Notes under the pieces: generated by a model | What the model saw: the letters and a program-made list of their open reading frames with translations, nothing else | Database searches by the model: none | Told to the model about the DNA's origin: nothing | Translations under genes and position numbers: made by a program | Source: Bog-473 sp963701955 | GTDB lineage: Bacteria; Actinomycetota; Acidimicrobiia; Acidimicrobiales; RAAP-2 | Reading direction: 5' to 3' | Length of the DNA stretch: 64,000 nt | Assembly (NCBI GenBank): GCA_963701955.1 | Contig: OY969694.1 | Location: 868,001 to 932,000, forward strand | Shown here: positions 42,461-50,971 of the stretch, in pieces | Layout: each line of letters starts with the position of its first letter | How positions within the stretch are numbered: the stretch's first letter is position 1

Positions 42461-43501
42461 TCACGTGAACTTGGCCACCGTGAGGAAGTCGCCGTAGAAG
42501 ATCCCGAGGCCGAGAGCGCAGAAGAGCCCGCCGAGGATCCAGAAGCGGACGATGACCGTGGTCTCGGGCCATCCCCCGAGCTCGAAGTGGTGGTGGATCG
42601 GCGCCATGCGGAAGATACGCCGTCCAAAGACGCGGAAGCTGATGATCTGCATGATCACCGACACCGTCTCCATCACGAAGAGTCCACCGATGACCAGCAG
42701 CAGCAGATCGAGGTCGAGCAGCAGGCAGAGCGCGGCCAGTCCCGCCCCGATGGCCAAGGACCCGGTGTCCCCCATGATGATCTTGGCCGGCGCGGCATTC
42801 CACCACAGGAATCCGATACAGGCACCGGCCAGCGTCACCGAGACCAGCGACAGGTCGATGGCCGACGCGGGGAGCACGTGGTAGATGGCCACGTGCCGGA
42901 AGATCCAGTAGCCCATGATCGAGAGCACGAAGAAGCAGAAGGTGCCGGCTCCGGCGGCCAACCCGTCCACCCCGTCCGTGATGTTCACCGCGTTGGAGGC
43001 CCCGACCATGACCAGCATCGCGAAGATGATCCAGCCCACCTTGCCCAGGTCGATGCCCAACGCGTCGGCGCGGGTGAACGAGAGGGCGGTCGGCGTGTGG
43101 GCCCACTGCACGGCCAGGATGGCGAAGGCGAATGAGCAGACCAATTGCGCCGCCGACTTGCCGCGCTTATTCAGCCCCAGGCTGCGCCGATGGTGCACTT
43201 TGATGGAGTCGTCGAGGTAGCCGATGAGCCCGAAGGCCACGACAACTCCGATGGCCAGGTACCCGGTCCGGGAGAAACGGACCTCGGTGCCGACGTGCCC
43301 GACGGCGTACCCGAGGACCACCGACGCCACGATGGCGATCCCACCCATCGTGGGCGTGCCCGCCTTGGCAACGTGGCTGGCCGGGCCTTCCTCCCTGATG
43401 TGCTGGCCGATCTCGCGACTGCGGAAGTAGCGGATCAGGAACGGCGTGGTGCTGATGGCCAGCAGCAGCGCCACGCCGCCGGAGACGAGCAGTCCGAGCA
43501 C
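42461..43501 (-). CDS. mraY: Phospho-N-acetylmuramoyl-pentapeptide transferase
   Basis: 346 residues, polytopic, makes lipid I on undecaprenyl phosphate. Seen are the AKAGTPTMGGIAIVASV loop, GYLDDSIKVHHRRSLGLNKRGKSAAQL (first Asp pair), NITDGVDGLAAGAGTFCF, the GFLWWNAAPAKIIMGDTGSLAIGAGLA motif and the MAPIHHHFELGGWPETTVIVRFWI His-rich loop. GTG start 6 bp after the murE stop. In most dcw clusters murF precedes and murD follows mraY; here neither is present. Confidence 0.97.
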   Translation of the reverse strand: MLGLLVSGGVALLLAISTTPFLIRYFRSREIGQHIREEGPASHVAKAGTPTMGGIAIVASVVLGYAVGHVGTEVRFSRTGYLAIGVVVAFGLIGYLDDSIKVHHRRSLGLNKRGKSAAQLVCSFAFAILAVQWAHTPTALSFTRADALGIDLGKVGWIIFAMLVMVGASNAVNITDGVDGLAAGAGTFCFFVLSIMGYWIFRHVAIYHVLPASAIDLSLVSVTLAGACIGFLWWNAAPAKIIMGDTGSLAIGAGLAALCLLLDLDLLLLVIGGLFVMETVSVIMQIISFRVFGRRIFRMAPIHHHFELGGWPETTVIVRFWILGGLFCALGLGIFYGDFLTVAKFT

Positions 43502-43507
43502 GCGGGC

Positions 43508-45085
43508 TCAGCGCTCCTGCCCGGAGCCACCCCAGGCGGGACCGAATCGGACCGACAGGGCGCGGCGGACCTCGACCAGGTCGTCGAAAGGGAGCCGCCT
43601 CTCACCGACCTCCTGGTAGGTCTCGTGGCCCTTGCCCGCCACGACGACCACGTCGCGGGGACCGGCCGCATCGAGAGCACGCCGAATGGCCGTCCCCCGG
43701 TCGGGTTCGACGACGACCCCAGCGGCGCGACGACCACCGGGGATACCCTTCAGGACTTCGGCGATGATGGCCTGGGGATCCTCGCGGCGCGGATTGTCGG
43801 ACGTGAGGAAGGCCAGGTCGCTGAGCCGTGTCGCCACCTCGCCCATGAGCGGTCGCTTGGCGCGATCACGGTCTCCCCCGCAGCCGAACACGCACAGCAC
43901 CCGGCCCGGGAACGAGGCGGCGGGCGCATCCTCCGCCGCTGAGGCGATCAGGCTCCGGGCTTCTCGGAGCACCACCTCGAGCCCGGCGGGCGTGTGGGCA
44001 TAGTCCACGATCACGGTGAACGGCGGAGCGTTCCCGGCCCCGTCGGCCAACCCACCCGCCCCGTCCGATATGGACTCGGCCGGAGCTGCCACGACCTGCA
44101 TGCGACCGGGTACGGGACGCACGTGACCCAGCGCGGCGGCGACGTCGGCGACGGTGAGGCCGAGGTCGTCGATGGCCAATGCGGCCTCGGCGGCCAGGAT
44201 CGTGTTGTCGACGTTGACCGCCCCGGTCAGGGTGGTCACGACCCGCTGACCCCGCCAGGTGAAAGCCGTATGTCCCGGCCGCAGGACGACATCGGTCGCA
44301 TCGGCCCGGCTCACCGCCACCGCGGGGATGCGCATGCGCTCCAGCAGGCGTTGTCCCCACACGTCGTCGGCGTCGACCACGGCGCGCACGGCACGTCCCG
44401 GTTCGAAGAGTGACGCCTTCGCTTCGAAGTAGTCCTCCATGGTCCGGTGGTAGTCGAGGTGGTCGTGGCTCAGGTTGGTGAAGACGACGACGTCGAAGTG
44501 GATGCCGTCGACCCGCGACTGGAGCAGGGCATGGCTCGACACCTCCATGGCCACCGCGTGCCGGACGCCGTCAGAACGCTGGCGGTCACGCACGCCGGCC
44601 AGCACGCGTTGGACCTCGGTGGCCTCGGGAGTGGTGCGCGCGCCCGACAGCGTGCCCATCACGTTCGTGGGATGACCGGCGGCCCCGAGGAGATCGCCCA
44701 GCAGCTGCGTCACGGTGGTCTTGCCGTTGGTTCCCGTCACGCCGATCATGACGAGGTCGCGGGCAGGATGCTCGTAGAAGGCCGCGGCCAGGCGGGCCAT
44801 CACCGGGCGCATGGTGCCGGCTGCCACGCGGCTCTGCACGACCTCACGATTGAGCAGCTCGGGGACGAAATGTTCACAGAGCAGCCCCACCGCTCCGCGC
44901 TCGACGGCCTCCACGGCGTACAGATGACCGTCGCTCACCCGACCGGGAATACAGCAGAAGAGGTCACCGGGCACGACCCGCCGGCTGTCGTGGGAGATCC
45001 CGCCCACCAGGACCGCGGTGGGGTTCCCCATCGATTCGATCACCTCGACGTCGTCGAAGAGAAGGTTCATTGGCACGGCGGACAT
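43508..45085 (-). CDS. murE: UDP-MurNAc-tripeptide synthetase, meso-DAP type
   Basis: 525 residues from ATG 45085 (ATG 45070 also possible). Mur ligase landmarks: GGISHDSRRVVPGDLFCCIPG, the P-loop VTGTNGKTTVTQLL, the carbamylated-Lys region TMEDYFEAKASLF, VIVDYAHTPAGLE, FGCGGDRDRAKRPLMG, and SDNPRREDP. The DNPR tetrad marks enzymes that add meso-diaminopimelate rather than lysine, so the peptidoglycan is predicted to be mDAP type. A Gly/Asp-rich insertion (SISDGAGGLADGAGNAPP) near residue 365 is unusual. It is a single ligase, not a MurE-MurF fusion. Confidence 0.96.
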   Translation of the reverse strand: MSAVPMNLLFDDVEVIESMGNPTAVLVGGISHDSRRVVPGDLFCCIPGRVSDGHLYAVEAVERGAVGLLCEHFVPELLNREVVQSRVAAGTMRPVMARLAAAFYEHPARDLVMIGVTGTNGKTTVTQLLGDLLGAAGHPTNVMGTLSGARTTPEATEVQRVLAGVRDRQRSDGVRHAVAMEVSSHALLQSRVDGIHFDVVVFTNLSHDHLDYHRTMEDYFEAKASLFEPGRAVRAVVDADDVWGQRLLERMRIPAVAVSRADATDVVLRPGHTAFTWRGQRVVTTLTGAVNVDNTILAAEAALAIDDLGLTVADVAAALGHVRPVPGRMQVVAAPAESISDGAGGLADGAGNAPPFTVIVDYAHTPAGLEVVLREARSLIASAAEDAPAASFPGRVLCVFGCGGDRDRAKRPLMGEVATRLSDLAFLTSDNPRREDPQAIIAEVLKGIPGGRRAAGVVVEPDRGTAIRRALDAAGPRDVVVVAGKGHETYQEVGERRLPFDDLVEVRRALSVRFGPAWGGSGQER

Positions 45086-45149
45086 CGTCGAACGGACAGC
45101 GTTACATGTGCCGGGCACCCCCGCGGCACGCCCGCAAGGGGGGTGGGGC

Positions 45150-47237
45150 TCACGTGATGTCCTGGCGCTGGTCGCTCGCCTTGGCCGGGTTCGAGCCTGC
45201 CGGTGGGGTCTGGGCACCGGGGGTCGTCGGGATGTCGTAGCGGTGCAGGGCGTCGCTCATGACCTGCGAGAACACCGGAGCCGCCACCGTGCCGCCGAAG
45301 ATGACGGGAGTCGGCCGGTCCAGGACCACGATCATCGACAGGGTCGGGTTGGCCGCCGGGGCGAAGCCGACGAAGGAGGCCATGTAGGCACCTGTCACGT
45401 ACGAATCCTTTCCGGTGGTGGGGATCGCGGCCGTACCCGTCTTCCCCGCGACGGCGTACCCCGGCACGGTCGCTCCCGTGCCGGTGCCCTGGTTCACCAC
45501 CTGCTCGAGCATGGAGGTCAGCTCGGAGTCGACGGACGGTGAGAAGACTTCATGGGTGGCCGAGGGCGGGGTCGCCGTGAGGGCGCCCGTCGGACTGACC
45601 TTGGCCTGCACCAGCTTGGGCGCCACGAACACCCCCCCGTTCGCCACCGCGTTGTAGGCGTCGAGTACCTGGAGCGCGCTCACGGCATCGACCTGGCCGA
45701 TGGGGAGGGAGACGTAGTCCGTCGGCTCCCACTGCGACGCCGTGGCGAGGAGGCCGGGGGACTCACCGGGGAAGTTCAAGCCGGTCGCCCGACCGAATCC
45801 GAGGGCCTTGACCTGGTTCAGCAGGCGCTGCTCGCCCACACCCTGTGCGATCTCCGACGTTCCGATGTTGGAGGACTGGGCCAGGATCTGCGTCGCGGTG
45901 AGCGCCTCGGTCGGATGGGGCTCGGCGTCGTGGAACGTCGAGCCGTCGAGTGCCAGGTGGTCCGGCACGGTGAAGACAGAGTTGGGGTTGATCAGGCCGT
46001 CTTGGAGCGCGGCGGAGAACGTCACCAGCTTGAACACCGATCCCGGTTCGTAGAGCTGCGTCACGGCCAGGTTGCTCGGCGCCTCATCGACGGCGTCGTG
46101 CGGTCCGATGGGCACCACGCCTCCAGGTGCGGCATTCGTCGGCGCAGTGGAGGGGCCGCCCACTGGGGCGGGGTGGGTCGCCACCAGGTTGGCCATGGAG
46201 AGGATCTGACCGGTCTTCACGTCCATGACCACCGCGGTGCCGCTGACGGCGTTGGACGACACGATGGCCTTCGCCAGCGCCTGCTCCGACTCGTACTGCA
46301 GTTGGGTGTCGAGGGTGAGCTCGAGTCCGGTGCCCGGCGAGGTCGGGACAACCTGGGTCACCGGCGACTGGGGCAGGGTGACACCCGAAGGCGACTCCCT
46401 GATGGTCTCTTGGCCGGCCGTGCCGGCCAAGGTCTCGTTGTCCCCGTACTCGAGGCCGGCGGCGCCGCGGCCGGCCGCGTTGGTGAATCCGACGACGGAG
46501 GAGGCGAGGTTGCCGTTCGGCACCGAGCGCTGGGCGTCAGCCAGCGCGCTGATGCCCGGGAAGGCGTCGGCGGTGATCTTCTGTCCCGTCGCCTGCGGCA
46601 GTTGTTTGGCCAGGACGACGTACCCCGAGGCGCGGTGCAGTTCCGGAACCAACGTGGCCGCGGGGACGTGGAGCAACGGCGCGAGCGCCATTGCGGTCCG
46701 CAGCGGGTGGGCGATCTGGAAGTCGTCCGCCACGATGTCCACCGTCGGCACCGAGAGGGCGAGGGGCGACCCGTCGCGGGCGTAGATGCCCCCGCGCAGG
46801 GAGGGCAGCGGGACCGTGATGGAGGACTCACCGCGCGCCGCGGCCTCGTACCCGCCTGCGTGAAGGACCTGGATATCCACCAACCGCCCCACGACGAGCA
46901 CGAGGGTCACCACCAGCACGAGGCTGATGAGGCGGATCCGGCGCTGGAGGGTGACCCCGTGCCCGTCCCGTGACGTGCGAGCCCGGGTCGGCCGTGTCGC
47001 CGCGGCGGGCCTGCCTGACTGCGGACGACGTGGTCGCAGCGGCGTGACGGTGGCCCCAGGCCGTCGGGACGGACCGGGCGGCGGTGTGGTCTGCGGCCGC
47101 CGTGGCCGCTCGGGGTGACGACGCGTCCCCGGCGAACCCGAGGGTCGTGGCGAGCGACCCGAAGGGCGCGCCACACGATCTTCGCTGCTCGAGCCGGGCC
47201 GCGCGCGCCGAGGGTCTTGTCGGGTCGTCCCGCTCAT
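45150..47237 (-). CDS. ftsI: Penicillin-binding protein, FtsI/PBP3 type
   Basis: 695 residues. A long Arg/Pro-rich cytosolic tail (about residues 1-100), one membrane helix (LISLVLVVTLVLVVGRLVDIQVLH), a pedestal domain (RGGIYARDGSPLALSVPT) and the transpeptidase domain with EPGSVFK (SxxK, catalytic Ser), SSN and AGKTGTA (KTG). Cross-links septal peptidoglycan with FtsW. The disordered tail is longer than in E. coli but such extensions are common in actinobacteria. Its start overlaps the ftsL stop in ATGA. Confidence 0.96.
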   Translation of the reverse strand: MSGTTRQDPRRARPGSSSEDRVARPSGRSPRPSGSPGTRRHPERPRRPQTTPPPGPSRRPGATVTPLRPRRPQSGRPAAATRPTRARTSRDGHGVTLQRRIRLISLVLVVTLVLVVGRLVDIQVLHAGGYEAAARGESSITVPLPSLRGGIYARDGSPLALSVPTVDIVADDFQIAHPLRTAMALAPLLHVPAATLVPELHRASGYVVLAKQLPQATGQKITADAFPGISALADAQRSVPNGNLASSVVGFTNAAGRGAAGLEYGDNETLAGTAGQETIRESPSGVTLPQSPVTQVVPTSPGTGLELTLDTQLQYESEQALAKAIVSSNAVSGTAVVMDVKTGQILSMANLVATHPAPVGGPSTAPTNAAPGGVVPIGPHDAVDEAPSNLAVTQLYEPGSVFKLVTFSAALQDGLINPNSVFTVPDHLALDGSTFHDAEPHPTEALTATQILAQSSNIGTSEIAQGVGEQRLLNQVKALGFGRATGLNFPGESPGLLATASQWEPTDYVSLPIGQVDAVSALQVLDAYNAVANGGVFVAPKLVQAKVSPTGALTATPPSATHEVFSPSVDSELTSMLEQVVNQGTGTGATVPGYAVAGKTGTAAIPTTGKDSYVTGAYMASFVGFAPAANPTLSMIVVLDRPTPVIFGGTVAAPVFSQVMSDALHRYDIPTTPGAQTPPAGSNPAKASDQRQDIT

Positions 47238-47767
47238 GGCGTTGACGTCGACGTCGTCGAGGTGGCTGCGGGGGCGGGGGGCGGGGCCGGAGCGGGGGTC
47301 ACCTTCGGCGTGGGAAGCGGTACCGACAGGGAGACATAGGGCAACTCGGTCACCGAGGCCGGATGCACCAGATGGATTTGGCCCGTGGCGGCCGCGACCA
47401 CACGTGCCGGGGTCTCGAGCCGGGCCACGGCGAGCTCACGCTGGCGGTGCGTGCTCTGTTCGAGGGCCAACTCGTGCTGCAGTGAATGGAGCCGTACCTG
47501 GCCGTTGGCCAGGTACGCCTGCCCGACGACGACGACCAGCAGGGCCAGGACGACCACGCACAGGGACCCCAGGTTCATCAGACGCGTCCGGTTCGGCGCC
47601 GTACGGAGCCCGTTGCCGGTTCGGCGCGGTCGGGTCGGGACGACGCGGAGAGGTGTACGAGCCGGGACGGCGGGCGCAGGGGCGCCAGCTGTGGACCGGC
47701 GAGCCGTCTGGGCCGAACCGTGACGCCTCGAAGCCGTGGCGGTGGCCGGAGGCGGTGGTGGGGCCAT
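47234..47767 (-). CDS. ftsL: FtsL-like bitopic division protein
   Basis: 177 residues. Disordered basic N terminus, one membrane helix (LGSLCVVVLALLVVVVGQAYLANGQ), a short coiled coil (VRLHSLQHELALEQSTHRQRELAVARLETPARVVAAA) and a Pro/Ala/Thr-rich tail. The sequence is too divergent to call from similarity alone; topology and position between rsmH and ftsI identify it. Overlaps rsmH by one base (TGATG) and ftsI by four. The final TSTTSTSTP is low complexity. Confidence 0.85.
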   Translation of the reverse strand: MAPPPPPATATASRRHGSAQTARRSTAGAPAPAVPARTPLRVVPTRPRRTGNGLRTAPNRTRLMNLGSLCVVVLALLVVVVGQAYLANGQVRLHSLQHELALEQSTHRQRELAVARLETPARVVAAATGQIHLVHPASVTELPYVSLSVPLPTPKVTPAPAPPPAPAATSTTSTSTP

Positions 47768-48708
47768 CAGGCACCGTCGCCTTCGGTGCGTACGATGGCC
47801 CGCAGGCGCGCACTCTGCGATCGCGGGTTCGCCTCCACCTCCGAGGTTGAGGGTTTCCGCGCCCCGCGGAACACGAGTTGATGCCGCGAGACCGCGCCGC
47901 AGACACAGGGCAGGCCGGGCGGACAGGTACACCCACCGGACGCTGCGTCGGCGAAGATCTGCTTGGTCAGCCGGTCCTCGCCCGAGTGGTAGCTGATCAC
48001 GGCACACACCCCGCCGACGGCGAGATGCGACAGTGCGACCGGCAGCGCGGTGGCCAGCTCGGCCAGCTCGCCGTTCACTGCGATGCGCAGCGCCTGGAAC
48101 ACCCGACGTGCCGGGTGACCCTTCCGACGCACCGCAGCCGGGACTGCGGCCGCCACGACTTCGGCCAGCTGCCTCGTCGAGCTCAGTGGCCGGGCCCTGA
48201 CGACGGCCCGGGCCAGTCGCCCGGACAACCTTCCCTCCCCGTTCTCGCGGAAGAGCGCCGCCAGTGATTCTTCGGGCAATCCGTTCACCAGATCGGCGGC
48301 CGTCAGGCCACCGCTCGGGTCCATCCGCATGTCCAACGGCCCGTCCTGTCGAAAGGAGAACCCCCGTTCGACCCGGTCCAACTGGGGCGAGCTGACTCCG
48401 AGGTCGAAGAGCACACCGGAGAGCGGGCCGAGCTCGCGGGACGACACCACCGACTCGAGCTCGGAGAACGGGGCGTGCCGCAGCGAGGCACGGTCGCCGA
48501 ACGCAGCAAGCCGCTCGCGCGCCGCCTCCAGGGCGGCCGGGTCGCGGTCGAGCCCGACCACGCGGAGCGCTGGATACGCCTCGAGCAACGCCGCCGAGTG
48601 CCCTCCCCCGCCGATCGTGGCATCGACGACGACGCCGGAAGGGGCGGATGCGAACAGCGACACGACGTCGTCGCGCAATACGGGGATGTGGTGGAACGCC
48701 TGGGCCAT
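47767..48708 (-). CDS. rsmH: 16S rRNA m4C1402 methyltransferase
   Basis: 313 residues, formerly MraW. Opening FHHIPVLRDDVVSLFA, SAM-binding VVDATIGGGGHSAALLE, VVGLDRDPAALEAAR, FDLGVSSPQLDRVERGFSFRQDGPLDMRMD and VISYHSGEDRLTKQ are all diagnostic. ATG 48708 is the family start; the frame stays open far upstream but that is a shadow of mraZ. The C terminus carries a CTCPPGLPCVCG segment of clustered cysteines that many actinobacterial RsmH proteins share. Confidence 0.97.
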   Translation of the reverse strand: MAQAFHHIPVLRDDVVSLFASAPSGVVVDATIGGGGHSAALLEAYPALRVVGLDRDPAALEAARERLAAFGDRASLRHAPFSELESVVSSRELGPLSGVLFDLGVSSPQLDRVERGFSFRQDGPLDMRMDPSGGLTAADLVNGLPEESLAALFRENGEGRLSGRLARAVVRARPLSSTRQLAEVVAAAVPAAVRRKGHPARRVFQALRIAVNGELAELATALPVALSHLAVGGVCAVISYHSGEDRLTKQIFADAASGGCTCPPGLPCVCGAVSRHQLVFRGARKPSTSEVEANPRSQSARLRAIVRTEGDGA

Positions 48709-49016
48709 CTGCAGCCCCCCGGCCGGTGGGTCGAGTGGGAGGTGGAGATCCTGACGACCTGCGAGGAAGAGGGTGGAGTGGCCTTCCAGCGCACCGGTCG
48801 AGGAGCTGCACATGGTCCGGAACGATCCGAATGGGTCCGCCGGCGTCGATCCGACCGAAACCACGGTCTCGGCGATGGATGCGGCGTTCTCGTCGTCTCG
48901 CGTCCTGCTGTGGTTTCGGGGTGTCAGCGCGTGGGTGGGTCTCCTTCCGACGAGGGTTGCGACGCCCGCCTCGACTGCATGGGTACGTGCGTCTGCGAGG
49001 AAGCGGAATGCACCGG
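48709..49016. other. 308-bp gap between mraZ and rsmH, no gene seen
   Basis: No independent reading frame with coding character is found. It includes GGAAGGAG (minus strand) not followed by a start codon at the right distance. An N-terminal extension of rsmH in this open frame is possible but unlikely. It could hold an internal promoter or an mRNA element; nothing specific was identified. Confidence 0.5.
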
Positions 49017-49439
49017 CTACTCCCCCTCGTCCGGGTCGAGCAACCAGTTCTCTTCGGGGAGCACCCGCTCGGTCCAGGCCGCGGGGTTCCAGACCTCCAC
49101 CCTGTCGATGGCTCCGTGGACGAGGACCTCGGACTCGAGGTGGGCGAACTCCCGCAGATGGGCGGGGATCGGCATCCGACCCTGTCGATCGATCTCCACG
49201 TCGGCGGAGTTGGAGGCCCAGATCCGAGCCCGGTTGCGGTCGGCCCGCCCGGCGTCCGCCTTCTGCTGCATCGACTCCATCTGGCGCTCGAATTCCCCTG
49301 GCGTCCAGAGCGCGAGACAGCCTTCGGAGTGCTGGGTCAAGTAGCCGCCCCGGTCGAACTGGGTGCGGAACTTCGCCGGCAGGATGACCCTGCCCTTCGT
49401 GTCGAGCGAGTGCTCGTACCTCCCGACGAACCCTGCCAC
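49017..49439 (-). CDS. mraZ: Transcriptional regulator MraZ
   Basis: 140 residues, two SpoVT/AbrB-like repeats: MAGFVGRYEHSLDTKGRVILPAKFR and SADVEIDRQGRMPIPAHLREFA, each with the DxxGR-PxP core. Forms ring oligomers that bind tandem boxes ahead of its own gene and represses dcw transcription in E. coli. Here five candidate boxes at exact 10-bp spacing lie 34-78 bp upstream (see 49473-49517). GTG start with GGGAG upstream. First gene of the dcw cluster. Confidence 0.97.
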   Translation of the reverse strand: MAGFVGRYEHSLDTKGRVILPAKFRTQFDRGGYLTQHSEGCLALWTPGEFERQMESMQQKADAGRADRNRARIWASNSADVEIDRQGRMPIPAHLREFAHLESEVLVHGAIDRVEVWNPAAWTERVLPEENWLLDPDEGE

Positions 49440-49472
49440 CGGCTGTGTCTCCCACGATGCTCCCTGGCTTGC

Positions 49473-49517
49473 GTCCTCTGACGCCCCTCTGCACCATTTC
49501 GCGCCACTTTACGCCCT
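49473..49517 (-). promoter_or_regulatory. Candidate MraZ operator, five boxes at 10-bp spacing
   Basis: On the mraZ strand five pentamers AGGGC, GTGGC, ATGGT, GGGGC and AGGAC occur at exact 10-bp intervals (49513-17, 49503-07, 49493-97, 49483-87, 49473-77), separated by A-rich 5-nt spacers for the first ones. E. coli MraZ binds TGGGN repeats separated by 5 nt, so geometry matches and the sequence is related. The array covers the -10 box and start region of the promoter at 49506-49534, as expected for autorepression. Confidence 0.6.
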
Positions 49518-49534
49518 TTCCCTCCACCACACAA
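49506..49534 (-). promoter_or_regulatory. Promoter of mraZ and the dcw cluster
   Basis: On the minus strand TTGTGT (49529-49534), a 17-bp spacer and TAAAGT (49506-49511). Start near 49499, leader about 60 nt. It overlaps the MraZ box array. Confidence 0.5.
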
Positions 49535-49630
49535 CCACCAGGACCCACTGCAACGCAAACGCAACACGTGCCCGACTCCCCGGTGGATTCCGGGGTGGAT
49601 GCGAGACGGCCCGCAGATCGGCCGCCGGTG

Positions 49631-49690
49631 GGACCGTGGGGATCCTGAGAGGACCGTGGGGATCCTGAGAGGACCGTGGGGATCCTGAGA
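49631..49690. repeat. Three perfect tandem copies of a 20-bp unit
   Basis: Unit ggaccgtggggatcctgaga at 49631-49650, 49651-49670 and 49671-49690, with no mismatches. Each contains GTGGGG and the palindrome GGATCC. The repeats lie in the gap between the lipoate ligase-like gene and mraZ, 192 bp or more upstream of mraZ. Period is two helical turns, which suits stacked protein binding. No spacers, so not a CRISPR. The 330-bp gap 49440-49769 holds no gene. Confidence 0.9.
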
Positions 49691-49769
49691 GGGTGAGGAA
49701 CGAGCCCGAGCCCGGGGTGACCGAACCGGGGGTCGTGTCCCCGGACCGGGGTCCTGGGACGCTCCGGTC

Positions 49770-50453
49770 TTAGGGGGCCAGATCCTCGAAGGAGGCGAAC
49801 AGCCGATCCCGGAGGACGGCGATGTCCGCGACCGGCGACTCGAGCTGGGCGAGCCCGACACCGATTGTCTCCAACTGCAGGGTCAATCCGGCCAGATCGC
49901 CCGCGGAGCCGCCGAGCAGCTCGACCAACGCCGAGGGATTCCAGCGCCAGTAGGCACACGACGAGAACAGCGCGCCCTGGCGGGCTCTCCACTGCGTCAC
50001 CCCGACGAGTTTGCGGCCACGGTGGATGACTTCGCCCGGTCCGTGCCCGGCGAAGCACACCAGGTCCCCGAGCTCGCCTCGGACCAGGCGTCCCCGGTGG
50101 ACGTCACAGTCGCCGGGCTCGCAGTGACCGAGTGACGACAACGCGCCGGCCCACCACTCCCCCACCCACTCGGCTGCCACCGAGACGTCGGGAAGCCAGA
50201 GCGGATCGTCACGTGGGATCCAGGCGTCGACCCACAGCTGCGAGCGACCCCCCGGACCGAGATACACGGCACCCCCTCCGCCGCGCCGGCGCACCGTCTC
50301 GACGCCGCGCGCCACCAACGCCGCGGAGTCGACCACATCGGCACGCTGGGTGCTGCCCAACACGAGCGTCGGTCGAGCGACCTGCCGAGCCACCACCACC
50401 CGTCGGGGTTCGAAACGGAATGGTTCGACGTCGAAGAGGGGCCCGGCGGACAA
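49770..50453 (-). CDS. Lipoate-protein ligase-like protein (BPL/LplA fold)
   Basis: 227 residues from TTG 50453. The biotin/lipoate ligase fold is shown by VETVRRRGGGGAVYLGPGGRSQLWVDAWIP (RRxGGG substrate motif) and GRKLVGVTQWRARQGALFSSC with the conserved Lys. Members transfer lipoate or octanoate, or bind related acyl groups. A separate C-terminal accessory domain of LplA is not evident. No ATG/GTG start exists at the right place: TTG 50453 overlaps the end of the HNH gene, which suggests coupling; the true start is uncertain. No lipoylated enzyme genes nearby. Confidence 0.8.
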   Translation of the reverse strand: MSAGPLFDVEPFRFEPRRVVVARQVARPTLVLGSTQRADVVDSAALVARGVETVRRRGGGGAVYLGPGGRSQLWVDAWIPRDDPLWLPDVSVAAEWVGEWWAGALSSLGHCEPGDCDVHRGRLVRGELGDLVCFAGHGPGEVIHRGRKLVGVTQWRARQGALFSSCAYWRWNPSALVELLGGSAGDLAGLTLQLETIGVGLAQLESPVADIAVLRDRLFASFEDLAP

Positions 50454-50455
50454 GC

Positions 50456-50962
50456 TCAGGAGGCGGCGGCGAGATAGGGCTCCCACAACGGGTCCACCTC
50501 CGAGAGGTGACGAAGCCGCCAGAGATGCCCGTCGGGCGGGGCCGGCTTCACCCGCATGGTCCACCCCAACTCCGACAACAACTGGTCCGCTTTGACGAGG
50601 TTGTCCCGCTTGCAGGCGGCCACCACGTTGAACCAGTCGTGTGTGCCACCGCGACTGCGAGGGATCACGTGATCGATGGTGTCGGCGGGCTGGGAGCAGT
50701 AGACGCACAGACCGCCGTCGCGCCGCAGGACCGAACGGCGCGTCACCGGTGGCGTGCGCGCCCAGCGCGGGATGCGCACCATGTGCGTGAGGCGCACGAT
50801 CGAGGGCACGTCGATCTGGAACCTGGCCGAGTGGAACACGCGGCAATCGTCCCGGGTGGCCACGACCTCGGCACGACCACCGAGCATCAAGACGACGGCA
50901 CGACGGTCGGTGACCAGCGCGAGCGGCTCATAGGTCGCATTGAGGAGGAGCACCCGCTCCAT
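50456..50962 (-). CDS. HNH endonuclease family protein
   Basis: 168 residues of the widespread actinobacterial HNH type: VLLLNATYEPLALVTDRRAVVLMLGGRAEVV, then SVLRRDGGLCVYCSQPADTIDHVIPRSRGGTHDWFNVVAACKRDNLVKADQ with CxxC, DHVIPRSRGG and the Asn/His-type active site. Single-copy chromosomal members exist outside mobile DNA and their role is unclear. ATG 50962 has TAGCCT 9 nt upstream. The final codons overlap the presumed start of the lipoate ligase-like gene. Confidence 0.92.
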   Translation of the reverse strand: MERVLLLNATYEPLALVTDRRAVVLMLGGRAEVVATRDDCRVFHSARFQIDVPSIVRLTHMVRIPRWARTPPVTRRSVLRRDGGLCVYCSQPADTIDHVIPRSRGGTHDWFNVVAACKRDNLVKADQLLSELGWTMRVKPAPPDGHLWRLRHLSEVDPLWEPYLAAAS

Positions 50963-50971
50963 ATCTCGGAC

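Noticed and set aside
43508..45085. MurE-MurF fusion to explain the missing murF
   Set aside because: Only one set of Mur ligase motifs and a normal single-ligase length of about 525 residues.
45552..46973. 473-codon plus-strand open frame antisense to ftsI
   Set aside because: Shadow of ftsI; repetitive Arg/Gly/Glu composition.
49631..49690. CRISPR array
   Set aside because: The 20-bp copies are directly adjacent with no spacers and no cas genes are present.
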